Positions 44,851 through 56,756 of a stretch of DNA of 64,000 bases are shown here, piece by piece. The notes under the pieces were generated by a model, which did no database searches, was not told the DNA's origin, and saw only the letters and a list, made by a program, of their open reading frames with translations. The translations under genes and the position numbers were made by a program. Position 1 is the stretch's first letter; every line of letters starts with the position of its first letter. The stretch comes from Turnera subulata. Its lineage: Eukaryota > Streptophyta > Magnoliopsida > Malpighiales > Passifloraceae. Location: contig JAKUCV010000319.1 in assembly GCA_028386065.3 (NCBI GenBank), positions 102,088 through 166,087 on the forward strand, written 5' to 3'.

Positions 44851-46009
44851 TAGAATAAAACATCCTCTTTATATAAATCAATACAATAAAACAACCAACT
44901 CGGCTAAACTCATCGACTTTCTTTATTTTAGAGAGAAGAAGGAAATTAAAACTTAAAAGGATCAACGGAATGACACGTCGTTGCCTTGCCTTTTTTTTCC
45001 TTTGATATGGACGTTGCTATTTTGATTTTGAGTCCAAGGACTATAATGCAGTCTTGGACCTTTCGGTCTCTTCTAGGAGACGACCCAACCCACTTTAAGA
45101 CTAGGACTATAACAAATTTCCCCTTTTATGGCTAAAGTATTTGATTTGGGTGACACATCTATATTTACAAGTCAATGACAAAATTAATCCAACTCTTTTG
45201 TTTTCCTCATTTTGATATGCAAAATATATATAACCTGAATTTTTTTTAAAAAAAAATTAGAATGAGAGGAGATTTTCCCAAGCAAACAATATCTTTAATG
45301 GTATTTGCATATTATCAAAGAAATTGTGCAACTTTTAGCCTAACATGAGTGCTGATTGAGTTCAACTAATTGTGTCAGTCCTCAATTTCTATGTCTCCTT
45401 TTCTTTATCAATGTATAGGATGAATTGTACAGCGTATGTAGGTTTCTAATGTCGTGGGCTGGAGACTCGTAACCTTTAGTAGTTTTAACTTTCTATGTTT
45501 ATTGCTCAAAAACAAAAATTCTATGTTTGGGCTTTCATGTAAGAATGATTTTATAAACAAATATTTCCCGTTTTTTCTTTTTACTCCTTCGGTACAAATT
45601 GTTTGGCAAGGACTTGTTTACCGGTGCTTGAACCGAAGCAAAGCATGTCAGTAGGTATCATCAAAATCTATAGCGAATAGGGGTAAAATGCAGCACAGGT
45701 TTTGTAATGATCTCCAAACAAATTGAAATGAGAATCTCTTGAAATTTTTATAATTGTGAGTTAGAAAATTTATATTCAAATAGATTCCCAATAAATCCAA
45801 TTGTTCAGGCAATATAATTGTGGAGGAGTATAGTTATAAAGTTGTGGAGTATGGATATGGCGTCCCCCAAAAATATTGGTCTATTTATCAATATTTATCT
45901 CCCTTTCCCCGAGGTATATTTTTTAAAAAAATAAATTCTGTCTATATGGTCTCCTTTGCGAAATGAGAATTCTTGTAGGAATAGGAATATTGTGAGCGGA
46001 ATATAAAGC

Positions 46010-46345
46010 CCCAATTCCGGTTATCGAAAATTTCCCTCAATTTCCTTCTCTCCCCCAAAAAAATCCCTAAGCCCCAATTCACAGTTCTCGGTTCACAACT
46101 ACACGTAGAACCAATCTCTCGTTTTTTCGTTCCTCTTCCTCCGCCGGCCAAGCCTCTCCACCGAAAATACCTCTCTCCACTTACTCTCCCTGCCTGCTTC
46201 CTCTCCTCCGCCGCTGTCTCATTCCCCAACCATCCCATGCAGGCCTGGCTTCTCTATCACTCCTCTTCACCTTCGTCTGCACCGGCAATCGCCATGACCT
46301 CTTCCGGCGCCCGATCCTCATCCCCTCCGAGAAGGATCACAAGGT
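46010..46345 (+). pseudogene. Gene 5' end / first exon, copy B
   Basis: Equivalent of 36300-36650, ending ATCACAAG|GTAGCATG. Not recognised. Confidence 0.4.
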
Positions 46346-47119
46346 AGCATGTTTGAGTGTGTTTAGCGTTGAATTTTCATCTGTTTTTCTTTTCTTTCTT
46401 TGAAAATTTTCATGTCAATTTTTTATTTTCATTGAGATTCGATGCACAAATCTGCGACGATTTTTTTTTCCTCTCTTTTGAATTTTCATGTCTCTTTTTT
46501 TCCTGTGAATTTTGTTGTTTACAGTCTGCTTTATTTTTTATTTTTTAAAAAAAATTGGAATCACCTATTAATGCGCCATCTTATCTTCCAACAGTTCTTA
46601 ATAAGAATGGCTGTGTGGTGAGTTAATTTTTCATCTGCCACTAAATTTTTTTCCCCGAAACATCTTATCATTTATATTTGTTGTCAGAAAATCTTCTCAT
46701 TCTTCAGTTTGACATAAAGAGAGGGATTATATATTCTGATTCTTTTCAATCTCTTCCCCCCAATATCCCCTATAGCCCCTACATACTCTGTACACTTAAT
46801 AATGAGAAGGAGGAGAAGTGGTTCTTCATCTTCTATAAACTCAACTTTCCTTCCTCTTATTGCTGGTGCTCCTTGTGTAAAAAAAAAAAAAAAAGAAGAA
46901 GAAAAGCAATGTCTTCGGGTGGTGCTGGTACTGGTACTGTTGGTGTTGGTACTGTCTTTTTTAGTCGTAAGATGTGGGAATTATATATCTGTTGGTTGGA
47001 TGCTGCCAAAGAAATAGGTGTTGGACTGCACCCATCCGTGGATCTTTGTCTTGGCTTGAAACTATGTTTTTTATTTCGAAAAAAATCAACCGTGCCCACT
47101 GTAAACCGCCCTAATTATT

Positions 47120-47480
47120 AGACATCTTTAATCCCTCAGCCACCGAAAGCTTCTACGACCTTCCTTTCGACTTTATTGCGCATTAGTGCTTCAGAAGTCC
47201 AGGCTTGTTGCATCGGTTTGTGGAGGATTCTATTTGTACTTTTGATCCTCACTTAGATTAAATGCAATATCGATTGGTGGAGGTGGAGCGACAATTACTC
47301 GATGGTTAGGTGAAGACAGAGCTGCAATTTGCCGATTCGAAGGCATTCATGGATCAGCAATTTTTTGCCAACACTGCTTAATTAGATTGCTTTGAGCTGT
47401 TAATTCTTACGTTGACCCCTTCATCCTCTGATCCACCGGATCTGCCACATCAAAAAGAACCATTGGATGTTATGCTCCCC
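47120..47480 (+). pseudogene. Unidentified coding remnant
   Basis: The plus strand reads SATESFYDLPFDFIAH, MQYRLVEVERQLLDG, VKTELQFADSKAFMDQQFF, DPPDLPHQKEPLDVMLP in one frame interrupted by several stops. A protein-coding past is likely; the family is unknown. Confidence 0.35.
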
Positions 47481-47959
47481 AATTCTTTTTGAACTCTAGT
47501 CAAGCTCGTTCGTTTGCAGACGACTATGCCTTCCGCATCATCGGAATGTCCACTATGCGTGCGTTTGGCGTCGCTAACAACTTCGTAGTTTATTGTTTAC
47601 TCTTCGATTTCTATAAATTTTTTGCATTTTTTTCTGTCACAACTGCCCCAACACCAGGCCCCGTTCACTACCGTTATCAACACAACCCGCCAACAACATA
47701 AACTTGAATTGGGTTAGTTCAATTAAAAACCCAATATATTAAGGAATCATAATCAGAGAGGAGTAGGAAATGAAGAGCATCTTACCCTTGGTTTAGTCAT
47801 AATTAGGGCCTTAGTCGCCTCACCCAAACTCAACATCTCCGTGGTTGGCTTGCTGCAACTACCTCATCCTCTACTCTTTGAGGTGCTTACTGCACTGCAA
47901 CTCCATGTGCAGTAGAGGAAGGCAATTGCGCCGGCGTGAAGAGCACAATGACAGTGGTT

Positions 47960-48537
47960 GTCTTGGGAAGAAGAAGGGAGAGAATGCGGGAAAGGAGTAG
48001 TGATTGCATGGTCACAAAATCTCTTGCTTGTGGTGGGTGCCACAATTTCTAACCCAATATCCAAGGATATCATTTTGCAGCTAGTAGAGAAGTACATGAA
48101 CTTTTTTATTTTTTCCTACCGTTACTTTTCTGTTAACTACTAAGTTTTAGTGTAGTTAGAAAGGTAGAATGCTCGAGCAATTTTAGTATTTCTTTCCTTG
48201 CAGAAAGGGAGAATGCTAGTATTTCTTTCCTTGCAGAATTTTGTTAGACCTTGATGCTCGAGCAATTTTAGTAAATGGTGTAGTTAGAAAGGGAGAATGC
48301 TTAATTTCACCTCTCGCTCTTGAGATACTGCTGCGATTTACCTTCCCTGCCTCATCAGCTAGAGTGAAGGTACGTATTGTCTATGATTGTGACAACTTGT
48401 ACTTGTATGGATTTAGGGTTCTTAATTTTTCCATTGTGACCTTGGCTTTCACACTAGCTACTAAGAGGTTTGAGGGTGTGCATTCCACCCAAAAAGCGGT
48501 GGCTGCGCTACAGGAAGCAAAGCCACGAAACGAGTAA
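47960..48537 (+). pseudogene. Pseudo-exons, possibly ECM29-like
   Basis: 48241-48369 reads ARAILVNGVVRKGECLISPL, ALEILLRFTFPASSARVK, then a donor (AAG|GTACGTATTG). After an 89-bp intron ending CACACTAG it continues ATKRFEGVHSTQK, followed by a degenerate tail. From memory this resembles a segment of plant ECM29, a HEAT-repeat proteasome adaptor, but I could not check. An upstream exon-like piece (GATISNPISKDIILQLVEK, about 48030-48095) may belong to it. The intron is kept, so copying was at DNA level. The tail no longer matches a conserved protein. Confidence 0.4.
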
Positions 48538-48790
48538 CTTTAAATAATTTACCATTTACATTTTGTTGTACTGTCCTGATGTATTTTGGACAAAGATATA
48601 GGCCTTTAAGTTAGGTTGATATACGAATTCCTGAGTTATCCAAGGTAGCAACTCGTATTCCCATCTAGTGTTTTATGCAAAATGTTGATTGCTACAAGTA
48701 GTGGATAAGTTGTTTTTCGTTTAATTATTTGCATCCTAATAGATATTCTTATCATCTTTTTAGGCCACTTATGAGGTTGTGTCTTGATAG

Positions 48791-50521
48791 TGTGAACACC
48801 CTAAATTTGATCCATTAATATTCTATTGATTTGAATTATGAATATATTTTTGACTATCGATTAATGAGAAGACTTAAACCCGAGTTTGGGTATTTTTGTA
48901 ATTTAACTTAGTGGAATATTAATATTTTATTATTTTTGGATTTTTAATGTATTTGATTCGAAATTATTGAGATGATTTAATTCTAAGTTAAATGTATTTA
49001 AAGGTTTAATTGTAATAAAATATGAGAGATGATTTTGGGCTTAAAATAATTTAGGAGCCTGAACCAATTAAATATGGATCCTCCAGCATTTTTGGCCCCA
49101 TCAAAACACTAGACTTAGCGGCTAATTTACTCTGAATTTTCGTCTAAAATTTGGATTAAATTATTAGCTTAAATGTTTTTGGTGTTTTATGGTAATTAGA
49201 GTGGAGTGGAAAGAAAGTAATGAAGTTAGGAACAGGGTGAGGGTAGGCTACAAGTTAGGAGTGTTTCTGGAGCTTAAAACAGGTTAAAAACCATTTAGGA
49301 AGGGCGTGGGAATCAAGTTGGACCAGAATAATGAGGATCAAAATCTGAAAGGAAAGAACTATTTTGGAAACAGGTGTCGGCAGACATGGCGACAATGAGT
49401 GCCAGCACTTGGTGGGCTTTGAGAGAGGACCGCCAGCACCTGGCGATCGCCGCGACATGACCGCTGGCGCTTAGCGGACATCTCTCCCGGTTTTGGCAGT
49501 TTTCCGGATTTTTCCTGTTTTCTTCATTTTGGGTATCTACAGTTGGATTTTGGGGTTCAATACTGACCCTTAGATCAACACCACGTCCAAACCCCCTGAA
49601 AACTATAAATAGGACCCTCCATTCACCCTCATTCAGACACAATTTCTTTCTTCTCCCTCTATATACACATAAGCTAGGTGCTTGGAATAATTCTCTAATT
49701 CCAAGCTTAGGAACCCTTCTAAGAATTGAAATTCTAGAGGAACTTTGGAGAGGATTAGTAGCAATGCAGCAGCGAGAGGAGAGCAAGAGAAGAGGAAGGA
49801 GGAGAATTGGAGCAAGCTTGTGGAGAAGAAGAGGAGGAACCCGAGTAGAGAGTTCCTGTGCGGGCAGTTCTGGAAGAATCATCATATCTGTAGCTGTAGG
49901 AGACGGATTGCTGCATTCGTGGATTCCGAAGAAATCTAGGAAGTATCTCTACAATTTTACTGTTGACACCAGAGACCAGTTAGGCCTTTTTCCACACCGA
50001 ATTGCTTGTTGATATTCTACCAAAATTCTGCTTAGAAGTGGTAAGCAAGTATGAACAAGAGGAGGGCTTCAAGAGGTAATCCGTTCTAATTTTCCGGAGT
50101 GATATGACATGATGATGCTTGTGATGTGATTGTATGTGATGCATGTTAAGAACTACATGAGCTTTGAACCCATTACCAGGGGGTATGTAGGCAGTTTCTA
50201 GTGGTGGAAATGCAAGCTCAATCTTTATTTATTTTCTGTTTTGTCTTCGTTTTGCCTTCTTGTTATTTGTTTGGTTGTGCATGGCATATGCTGATCTTTA
50301 ATTGCACATGATCTCGGGCCATTATGGATGGGTGCCTCACACCTTCCCATCCGTGTCAAACCCCCGGGTTCACTTCTTTGGTTCGCTTATCGGTTGCCTA
50401 AGGAAAATTTTCTCCGAATTTTTCCCTATAATAAAATTCGGGTGGCGACTCCAAAGATGTGGATGATGGTTAAGAAGAAGGTGGTGGCTAAGCCCATTGA
50501 ATTTTGGGTCGGGTACTCACA
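48791..50521 (+). repeat. 5' LTR of the pol-less OTA-like element
   Basis: 1731 bp, TGTGAACACCC to GGGTACTCACA. Hairpin at 50324-50354. ORFs within (for example 49313-49885 on the minus strand) are not credible, because the same LTR elsewhere does not keep them. Confidence 0.85.
50324..50354 (+). promoter_or_regulatory. Conserved LTR hairpin, copy 2
   Basis: ATGGATG pairs with CATCCGT (one T-G wobble) around GGTGCCTCACACC-TTC. Confidence 0.7.
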
Positions 50522-50523
50522 GT

Positions 50524-50540
50524 TGGCGACTCCACTGGGA
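50524..50540 (+). other. Primer-binding site (tRNA-Arg type)
   Basis: TGGCGACTCCACTGGGA starts two bases after the LTR, a known OTA-group primer site. Confidence 0.7.
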
Positions 50541-53500
50541 ACATAAAGGCTTTAAAAGATTATGTGCAATTATTGATTGATATATCCGTTTTGTTTGTCA
50601 TGTACGTGCCTTGCAATCACGTATTATGTTGTGAAGCTTCCACCATAAGAGGGTGAGGGGATCCTGGTCCAGTACATACCGTCCTACGGGGTTATCAGCC
50701 ACAGCGAACCCATTTCTCGCTGTTTAGCAATGACAGGGATTAATAGGCCAGTGACTGCGCTGGGTGTAGTATTGTGTGGTGTGAATCGACGAGTTTAGTG
50801 AATGCACTCTAGGGATGTAAGTCTATAAATGATGATTTTTGGTGTTGTTTTCCTAGGCATCAGTCTACTTTCTTGTTGGAATCCATAATTGCATACATTG
50901 CATCACATGTTTTCAAAGAAAAAATTGGAGCTGAGGTGTGTTGGTTTAAGAAGAATTTTCTTCTTCTTGACTTAGATCTTCAAAGAAAAAGGGGAAACTT
51001 GCTTTTGGAAAGAAGCAAGAGAAAATTGTTTTTTGAAAATAATTTGCGAGTATATCCCGCCACGTTTTCCTACCATGATTTAAAATAAAACGAAGCTCAA
51101 GTCTAGGACTCCCAATGACAGTAAACCTCATTCTTAGGACCGCATGGGTAAGAAGCATTAGATTGTAAAGGCGTTGATGGAGATTGTGAGAGCTTTTGAG
51201 GGTGAAGCCCCTAAGAGTAGAGATAAGCAAGGTACGGAGAAACTTAGCCATGAGGAAGAGATGTCCCAATGGAGTCAACCGCTTGATGGAGCACAATCCC
51301 ACTTGAACACTTTGAATGATAGACGACGATTACGAATATTGAAGGAGAGGATGCACAACCTAGAACGGATGGTGAAGATGCTATATGGGAGCATGAACAT
51401 ACCCGAGGCTGGCAAGCAATGTGCTAAAGGGGAAGCATGATAACACGAAGTTTTACATCAATGGAGGAAGTGCCAAGAAGCCGATGAAGGAAGGATTTCT
51501 AGACTTTGAAGAAGAGTGGATCAAAAACTTGAAGCAGAACTCAAGCGAGAAACTGAGATGCCAAACAATGAGTACACCAAAAAGGCCACACAAATAGGGA
51601 GAGGTACCAGCATTTGCGAAAGAAGAAGAGATGGCCGCAGATGAGGCACTGAAGAATAGTTTACATCCGATACCAATTTATTTAAATTCTGACGGTAAGA
51701 CCATGGCACCAATTGAAGAGAGTGCACGATATATCGAGGACCTAAGGTAGAAGATGAGCACCTTGAAAGACGAGATGAGACAAGATATTGAGAGGCAATG
51801 CATCAGAAGTGATTGTTCTTAAGAGGCAAGGATAGAGGTTTGGCAATGGCCTCATGGGAAAGTGAATGAGTGATCAAGTAAGCCTGAGAAGTGAATCACT
51901 AACTTGCCATAGAAGTCGAGAGAAACGAATGCATCAAAATTCAATTCAAGTGACTGACCTGCATCGACAAAGATGCCTAGTCCAACCACGGGTGGGGGAG
52001 CTTACTCTGGATGATGAATGACTAGTTTAGCAGTGTTATTGATGGGGGAATGGCATAAATAGGAATGGGAGGGGATCAAGAATTTGAGTCTAAAGACAAA
52101 TAGGCGATGATTTAAGCATTTGAGTAAGTGTATTTTTGCTATGATCAAGAATAAAAGAATCTTTGTTTCCTAATTTATGTGTGCATGTGCGTTGAATTAG
52201 ACAAACGTCATGAAAGTCCATTGACCCAGCCCGGGAACCTTTCAAACAAACTACGAAGGCCTGATTTTGTGGGTGTAACCCAAAGCCAATCCCTCCTGAC
52301 CCACTAACATGTAGCCGCACCAACCTTCAGGCACACAATTGATTTGGCCTTTGAACACTTGACCAACCAAACCTCCACTTTGAGCACTTATCTAGAGAAT
52401 TGACTTTCAAAAAAAGCCCTATCAAATGCATATGATAAAAAAAAAGTCACACTCCTCAAAAGAAAGATAGGAAAAATTTGAGGAAAAGTGATCTCTAAGT
52501 TGGATCATTACTTATAAAGGACAAGTGTTGCCTTTAACCTCAAACGCAATCCTACCAAACACAGCCATTCACAAGACATTTTCACGAAAAACACTTCAAA
52601 CCTAAACACCACATTCACATATACGTGGGTAACCTGGAAACGGACCCAATCTATTTGGTTTCTAGGTTGGTTTAATGGACAAGATTGGAGTTCATGATTG
52701 ATATGCCACAAGGGTATTCAAAATCTAATCGAGGAATCGTCGCTTTTCTCAAAAAGGATGTATTTGGACAAAAATGAGATCATTCCTTGGTTTAGTTGAT
52801 GCACCTAATATAGGTTGAGCTGATTCTCTTTCTTGGTGAACCAGAATGACAATTGCTGCAATTTGCAGTAGAATGGTTTGAACTTTTTCGGATTTTGAAT
52901 ATGGATTTGATTGTTGGTTTACTTGTTTCTCTAGGTGGAATGGTTTGACGGTCAGCCAGGACTTCTCGATTTTTGCGGTTGTATAGATATGATGGGTGAC
53001 TAACTTGTTTCTCTCGGCGAAATGGTTTGATAGCCGGACGGGTTTCCTCAGCTTAAAGTGTTTTGATGAATTTGATAAAAGATCGCCTCGCTCCTCTCGC
53101 CAGTTCTTTAGTCCTCTAATGGTACTCCAAATGCACCTTGCTTAAGCAACCTCAGATTTGTCTCCTCAAATAGATTCACCTAGCAATCAGTCAGCATACT
53201 CCCCCAATGATGGTCTCTCACACTCTAAATGACTCTTTGTTTCATCATCTATCCTTCCTTCAAGTCGATAGTCTACCTCTCCAACAGTCATCTGAGTATA
53301 TCCGGCCCGAGTGCTCACCATCTTCCCTAAGCTTAGTGATCCCGGTGTATATGGCCGTTGTTCCCACATGTAAAAGAAAAAAAAAGATGAAAAAAAAGAA
53401 GAAGAAAGAAAAAAGAGTCTGCTAGGTTGAAAACCCAAAAGGGCGGCCTAGACAAAAGTTAGGACAAGCCTGCTAGGTTGAAAACCCGAGAGGGCAGCCT

Positions 53501-53589
53501 AGGAAATAGTTAGGTCCTGAATGAGAATGGGGATAGTAGCCAAAGAGGCATCAACAACACTACATCACATCGCTCCTCAGTCATTATGT
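50541..53589 (+). other. Internal region of the pol-less element
   Basis: One weak ORF at 51174-51440 (LNDRRRLRILKERMHNLERM, coiled-coil-like) may be a gag relic. 53415-53510 holds two copies of CTGCTAGGTTGAAAACCC..AGGGCGGCCTAG. The rest has no recognisable coding sequence. Confidence 0.5.
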
Positions 53590-53885
53590 GTTTTGGTGCT
53601 AACACTTGCACACTTGCACAAGGCATACAAAATCCTCTAATTGTACAAAGTTTTTCCCCAACATGGATGGGTGCCTAACACCTTCCCATCCATGACGAAT
53701 CCCCGGGTCCAGCATCTTTGGTTCGCTTTTCAGTTGCCTAAACGGAGTCACATGAAGGGTTTTTCCCAAGTTTTTGTCCCTTAATAAAATTTGGGTGGCG
53801 ACTCCAAAGATGTTGGATGACGGTTATGAAGAAGGTGTAAAGGAAAGGTGAATAGTTCCAAGTGATTTTGGGTCGGGTATTCACA
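53590..53885 (+). repeat. 3' LTR remnant
   Basis: Matches the last 300 bp of 48791-50521, including GGGTGGCGACTCCAAAGATG and GGGTCGGGTATTCACA. The start of this LTR is missing. Confidence 0.8.
53660..53690 (+). promoter_or_regulatory. Conserved LTR hairpin, copy 3
   Basis: ATGGATG pairs perfectly with CATCCAT around GGTGCCTAACACC-TTC. Confidence 0.7.
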
Positions 53886-54561
53886 ACGGATAATCTGCGC
53901 GCCGGTTCAGAAAACAATGGGATAAGTTACCGAAAAGTTGCCAAGGGCTTCGAAATCTCACGAAACTGAAAACAACCTTGGTATACAGAAATACAGTGTT
54001 TCGGGTAGAAATCTTACGAAACTGAAGACAACCATTGGAATACGGAATTACAACGGTTGTTTTCCTATGGAGGTATATTTTATTCACCACAATGCATTAT
54101 TTTAATCATAATAAATTTGTAAAAAACAAATATGATAGTGATGCTTTATCTGGCCTAATTTCAAAGATCGTTGGCTGTACATGGCTATAACTCAAAACTT
54201 TAGTCCTAACTAATGCACTTGCCATGGGGTTTTACGCCTTGGCTTCTAAGCATGGCTTCTAAGCATTTGTTTCTTTGGACATTGTTATTATTGGCATCTG
54301 GAAAAGATTATTATCACACAGTTCTATTCGATTAATGTTATTAGGATTTCCAATTTTGAGACTGTAACTTGCATGCTTGGAATTTCTTTGAACTTGACTA
54401 ATGATTTTTAAATGGTTTTTAATTTTCCAAAGATTTGGGGTTTAGACGCCTAACTCTATATGTTATGTGCCGAGCTAAAGTATCTTATTCGACACAATGA
54501 TGAAGTCAATCTTTAGCATGCATGTTCTTCGTTATTTGCTAGTTGTGAGTGATAGTGACAA

Positions 54562-54609
<48 letters not shown>

Positions 54610-55018
54610 TTAGGCACTAGTGATGCTTAAGGAGCCGCAAGACATGTGCTAGTTTCCAATACAATTTTACTTATCCAGATGAGGAGACTTATAAACTTCA
54701 ATATGCGTTATTGTCTGCAGTACTCTTGTTGTCAGTTTGGCGAATGTTGTAACAGTCTCTGAAATGATGTGAATTAAACGTGTGTGCCTATATTCCATGC
54801 TTGACCTGTGTTGTATGCCATCTTGCTTGGTCTTTGTTATTGGTATACCATGATATACACGGTTGTTGTGTATGCATAATGTTCATACTACAAGATTAGA
54901 GAGTTTTTATAGTCAATGATGATGAATGCTTTATTTTACTAATTACAGTTCTCTTTCTTCATTTTTCTACTTGTAGATCTTTTCAGATTAATAGGTAAAC
55001 CATTCAGCATGTAGTCCG
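53886..55018. other. Spacer with (TA)n microsatellite
   Basis: No gene. (TA)n at about 54566-54606. The 40-bp stretch 54143-54182 recurs at 56671-56710. Confidence 0.6.
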
Positions 55019-56097
55019 ATGTCCGAAAAATCCCTCCTTCTTCCCCTTGTTGGCAACCACCATTAATTCGTTTATCTGCTACAGAGTCAGTTGGTCACAA
55101 CGACGTTCTCTTGACTCAAATACTCATCCGCTTACCAGTCAAATCTCTCGCCACTTCTGTGTGTGTGTCTAAGCAGTGTCACTCTCTCATAACCCATTGT
55201 TTTCCACCGAGGATCTACCCTCCCTGTGGTCTTCTCATATTTAGACATAGTGAAGTCTGGGAATACCGATTCGCCACTCTGGAGTCCAACCGCAATATTC
55301 GTGTTGCACCTTGCACTAGTACAACTGTAACACTAGGGGAAGAAATTATTCAGTCCACTAATGGATTGCTATTTCTTCGAAAGTTTCTGAATACTTGTCG
55401 CGTTCACAATCCTCTGAACAAGCCTTATTCGATCGTGGAAGCTGAATGTTTAGTTTGTGATCCTATTACGATTTCATGGGCCACTTATCAAGTCGTAGGA
55501 CATTTTCAATGCCTTGATTTCCATCAGTCCGCCCAATACCAGATACTTATTTATTCTTCAGAAACTGGGTTGTGGAAGGTCTCTGAGACACCTCTCACAG
55601 TAGACATACCTACGATATAGAAGTGGGTGCAGCCGGTTTACCTACGGTCTGCCGTTTTTTGGATGGATGGCCACCGTGGCTTTTTCTTTCATCTTGATGG
55701 AGAGCAAATCGAGAAGTTTCAACTACATGCAGACTTAAGCTGTACATATCTTGGTGCATCTGGAGGCCGTTTGTTTGGGGTTGTGCAGGATGTGAGGCTT
55801 AACATGTTGCTTGTGGGGTTTCTTGTGTATAAGATGGGGAAACACTGCACACAATGGACTCTCAAGCACGAAATCGATGCAAGTTCAATCATCAAAATAA
55901 ATTATTTTCTTCACTCATGCAGACTTAAGTTTATGTTTGTTGTTAGGGAAGAAAATGAGGGTGACTCTTTTGCTCTGTTTGAACATGAGGGCAAAATCGT
56001 TGGTTATAACTTCAAGAATAAGACCTTCAAGGCGGTTGCGAATAATTACTGTTTGGAAAAGACTTATTTGTACGAGGAGTTTCTTGCTTTCCCTTGA
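55019..56097 (+). pseudogene. F-box protein (broken)
   Basis: The F-box reads GHNDVLLTQILIRLPVKSL, CVSKQCHSLITHCFP, near the N-terminus, as in plant F-box proteins that bind SKP1 in SCF ubiquitin ligases. An F-box-associated region follows (YQILIYSSETGLWKVSETPL, SAVFWMDGHRGFFFHLDGEQ, ending FLAFP). A TAG at 55618-55620 splits the frame. The only plausible ATG (55019, MSEKSLLLPL) is in another frame, so there is also a frameshift before the F-box. The frame from 55111 starts with TTG. Length fits single-exon F-box genes of about 350 residues. The C-terminal half (55627-56097) is open, so decay is recent. Confidence 0.75.
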
Positions 56098-56690
56098 TGG
56101 CAGCCTCAGTTTCTATTGGAAAATACTAATGGCAAAGCTCAATTTGTCGGCATATTTAAACATTAGCTTTATAATCTTGAATGTTTTTAGTGCTTAATGT
56201 TGATCACTTGTTAAGTCATGTCTTGTCTTTGAAAGATGCTTATATTTTCTTGGATGATGGTGCTGGGGTTTTTTTTGATTCTCTATTTAATTACTGAAAT
56301 AATTTGATCATGACCATTATTGTACATATCAATTATTGTTAGAATATGTCGGATATTTGCAAATGTGTACTGAATCCATTGAATCAGTATAGATTTTAAC
56401 ATCACACAATGCAATTGTGTTAATTGCTTTTGGGTTTCAAGTTATGAAACAATTAATGTCCTTCACTAAATCTTGCACTAGTAGCTTGTGGATACAATGG
56501 TGAAATTTCGTGGAATTGTAACTGGACCAAGTTGATGCATTGTGCATGGGTTTTATATGATTCCATTCATTCCTTTTTAGTAATCCATTATTTTATACAC
56601 ATCTTATGCTACACGTTTAGCATTTTATTTGTCTTTAAATGCGAGTTGACATTCGTGAACTGGCAGTAAAGCTTTATCTGGCCCAATTTC
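56098..56690. other. Downstream spacer
   Basis: AT-rich, no gene seen. Confidence 0.5.
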
Positions 56691-56756
56691 AAAGATCATT
56701 GGCTGTACATAATTAATATAAAGATTGAAAGAATAATACTAAACGCGAGTTGACAT

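Larger units (their letters stand above)
39270..47075 (+). repeat. Chimeric gene-fragment module, copy B
   Basis: Second copy of the module at 32650-37365, enlarged by a Mutator-like element (39813-41725) and a copia solo LTR (42738-44250). Without these it is about 4.4 kb. It has three rather than five mini-exon units, and fewer stops in the lipase and unknown exons. Confidence 0.85.
48791..53885 (+). mobile_element. OTA-like LTR element without pol
   Basis: 5' LTR 48791-50521, PBS, 3 kb of internal DNA without protease, RT or integrase, and a 300-bp remnant of the 3' LTR (53590-53885). Flanks (GATAG left, ACGGA right) do not match, so the right part may come from rearrangement. The solo LTR 23840-25427 is the same family. 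Confidence 0.7.

Noticed and set aside
49313..49885. 190-codon minus-strand ORF
   Set aside because: Lies inside an LTR; related LTRs do not keep it and it has no recognisable domain.
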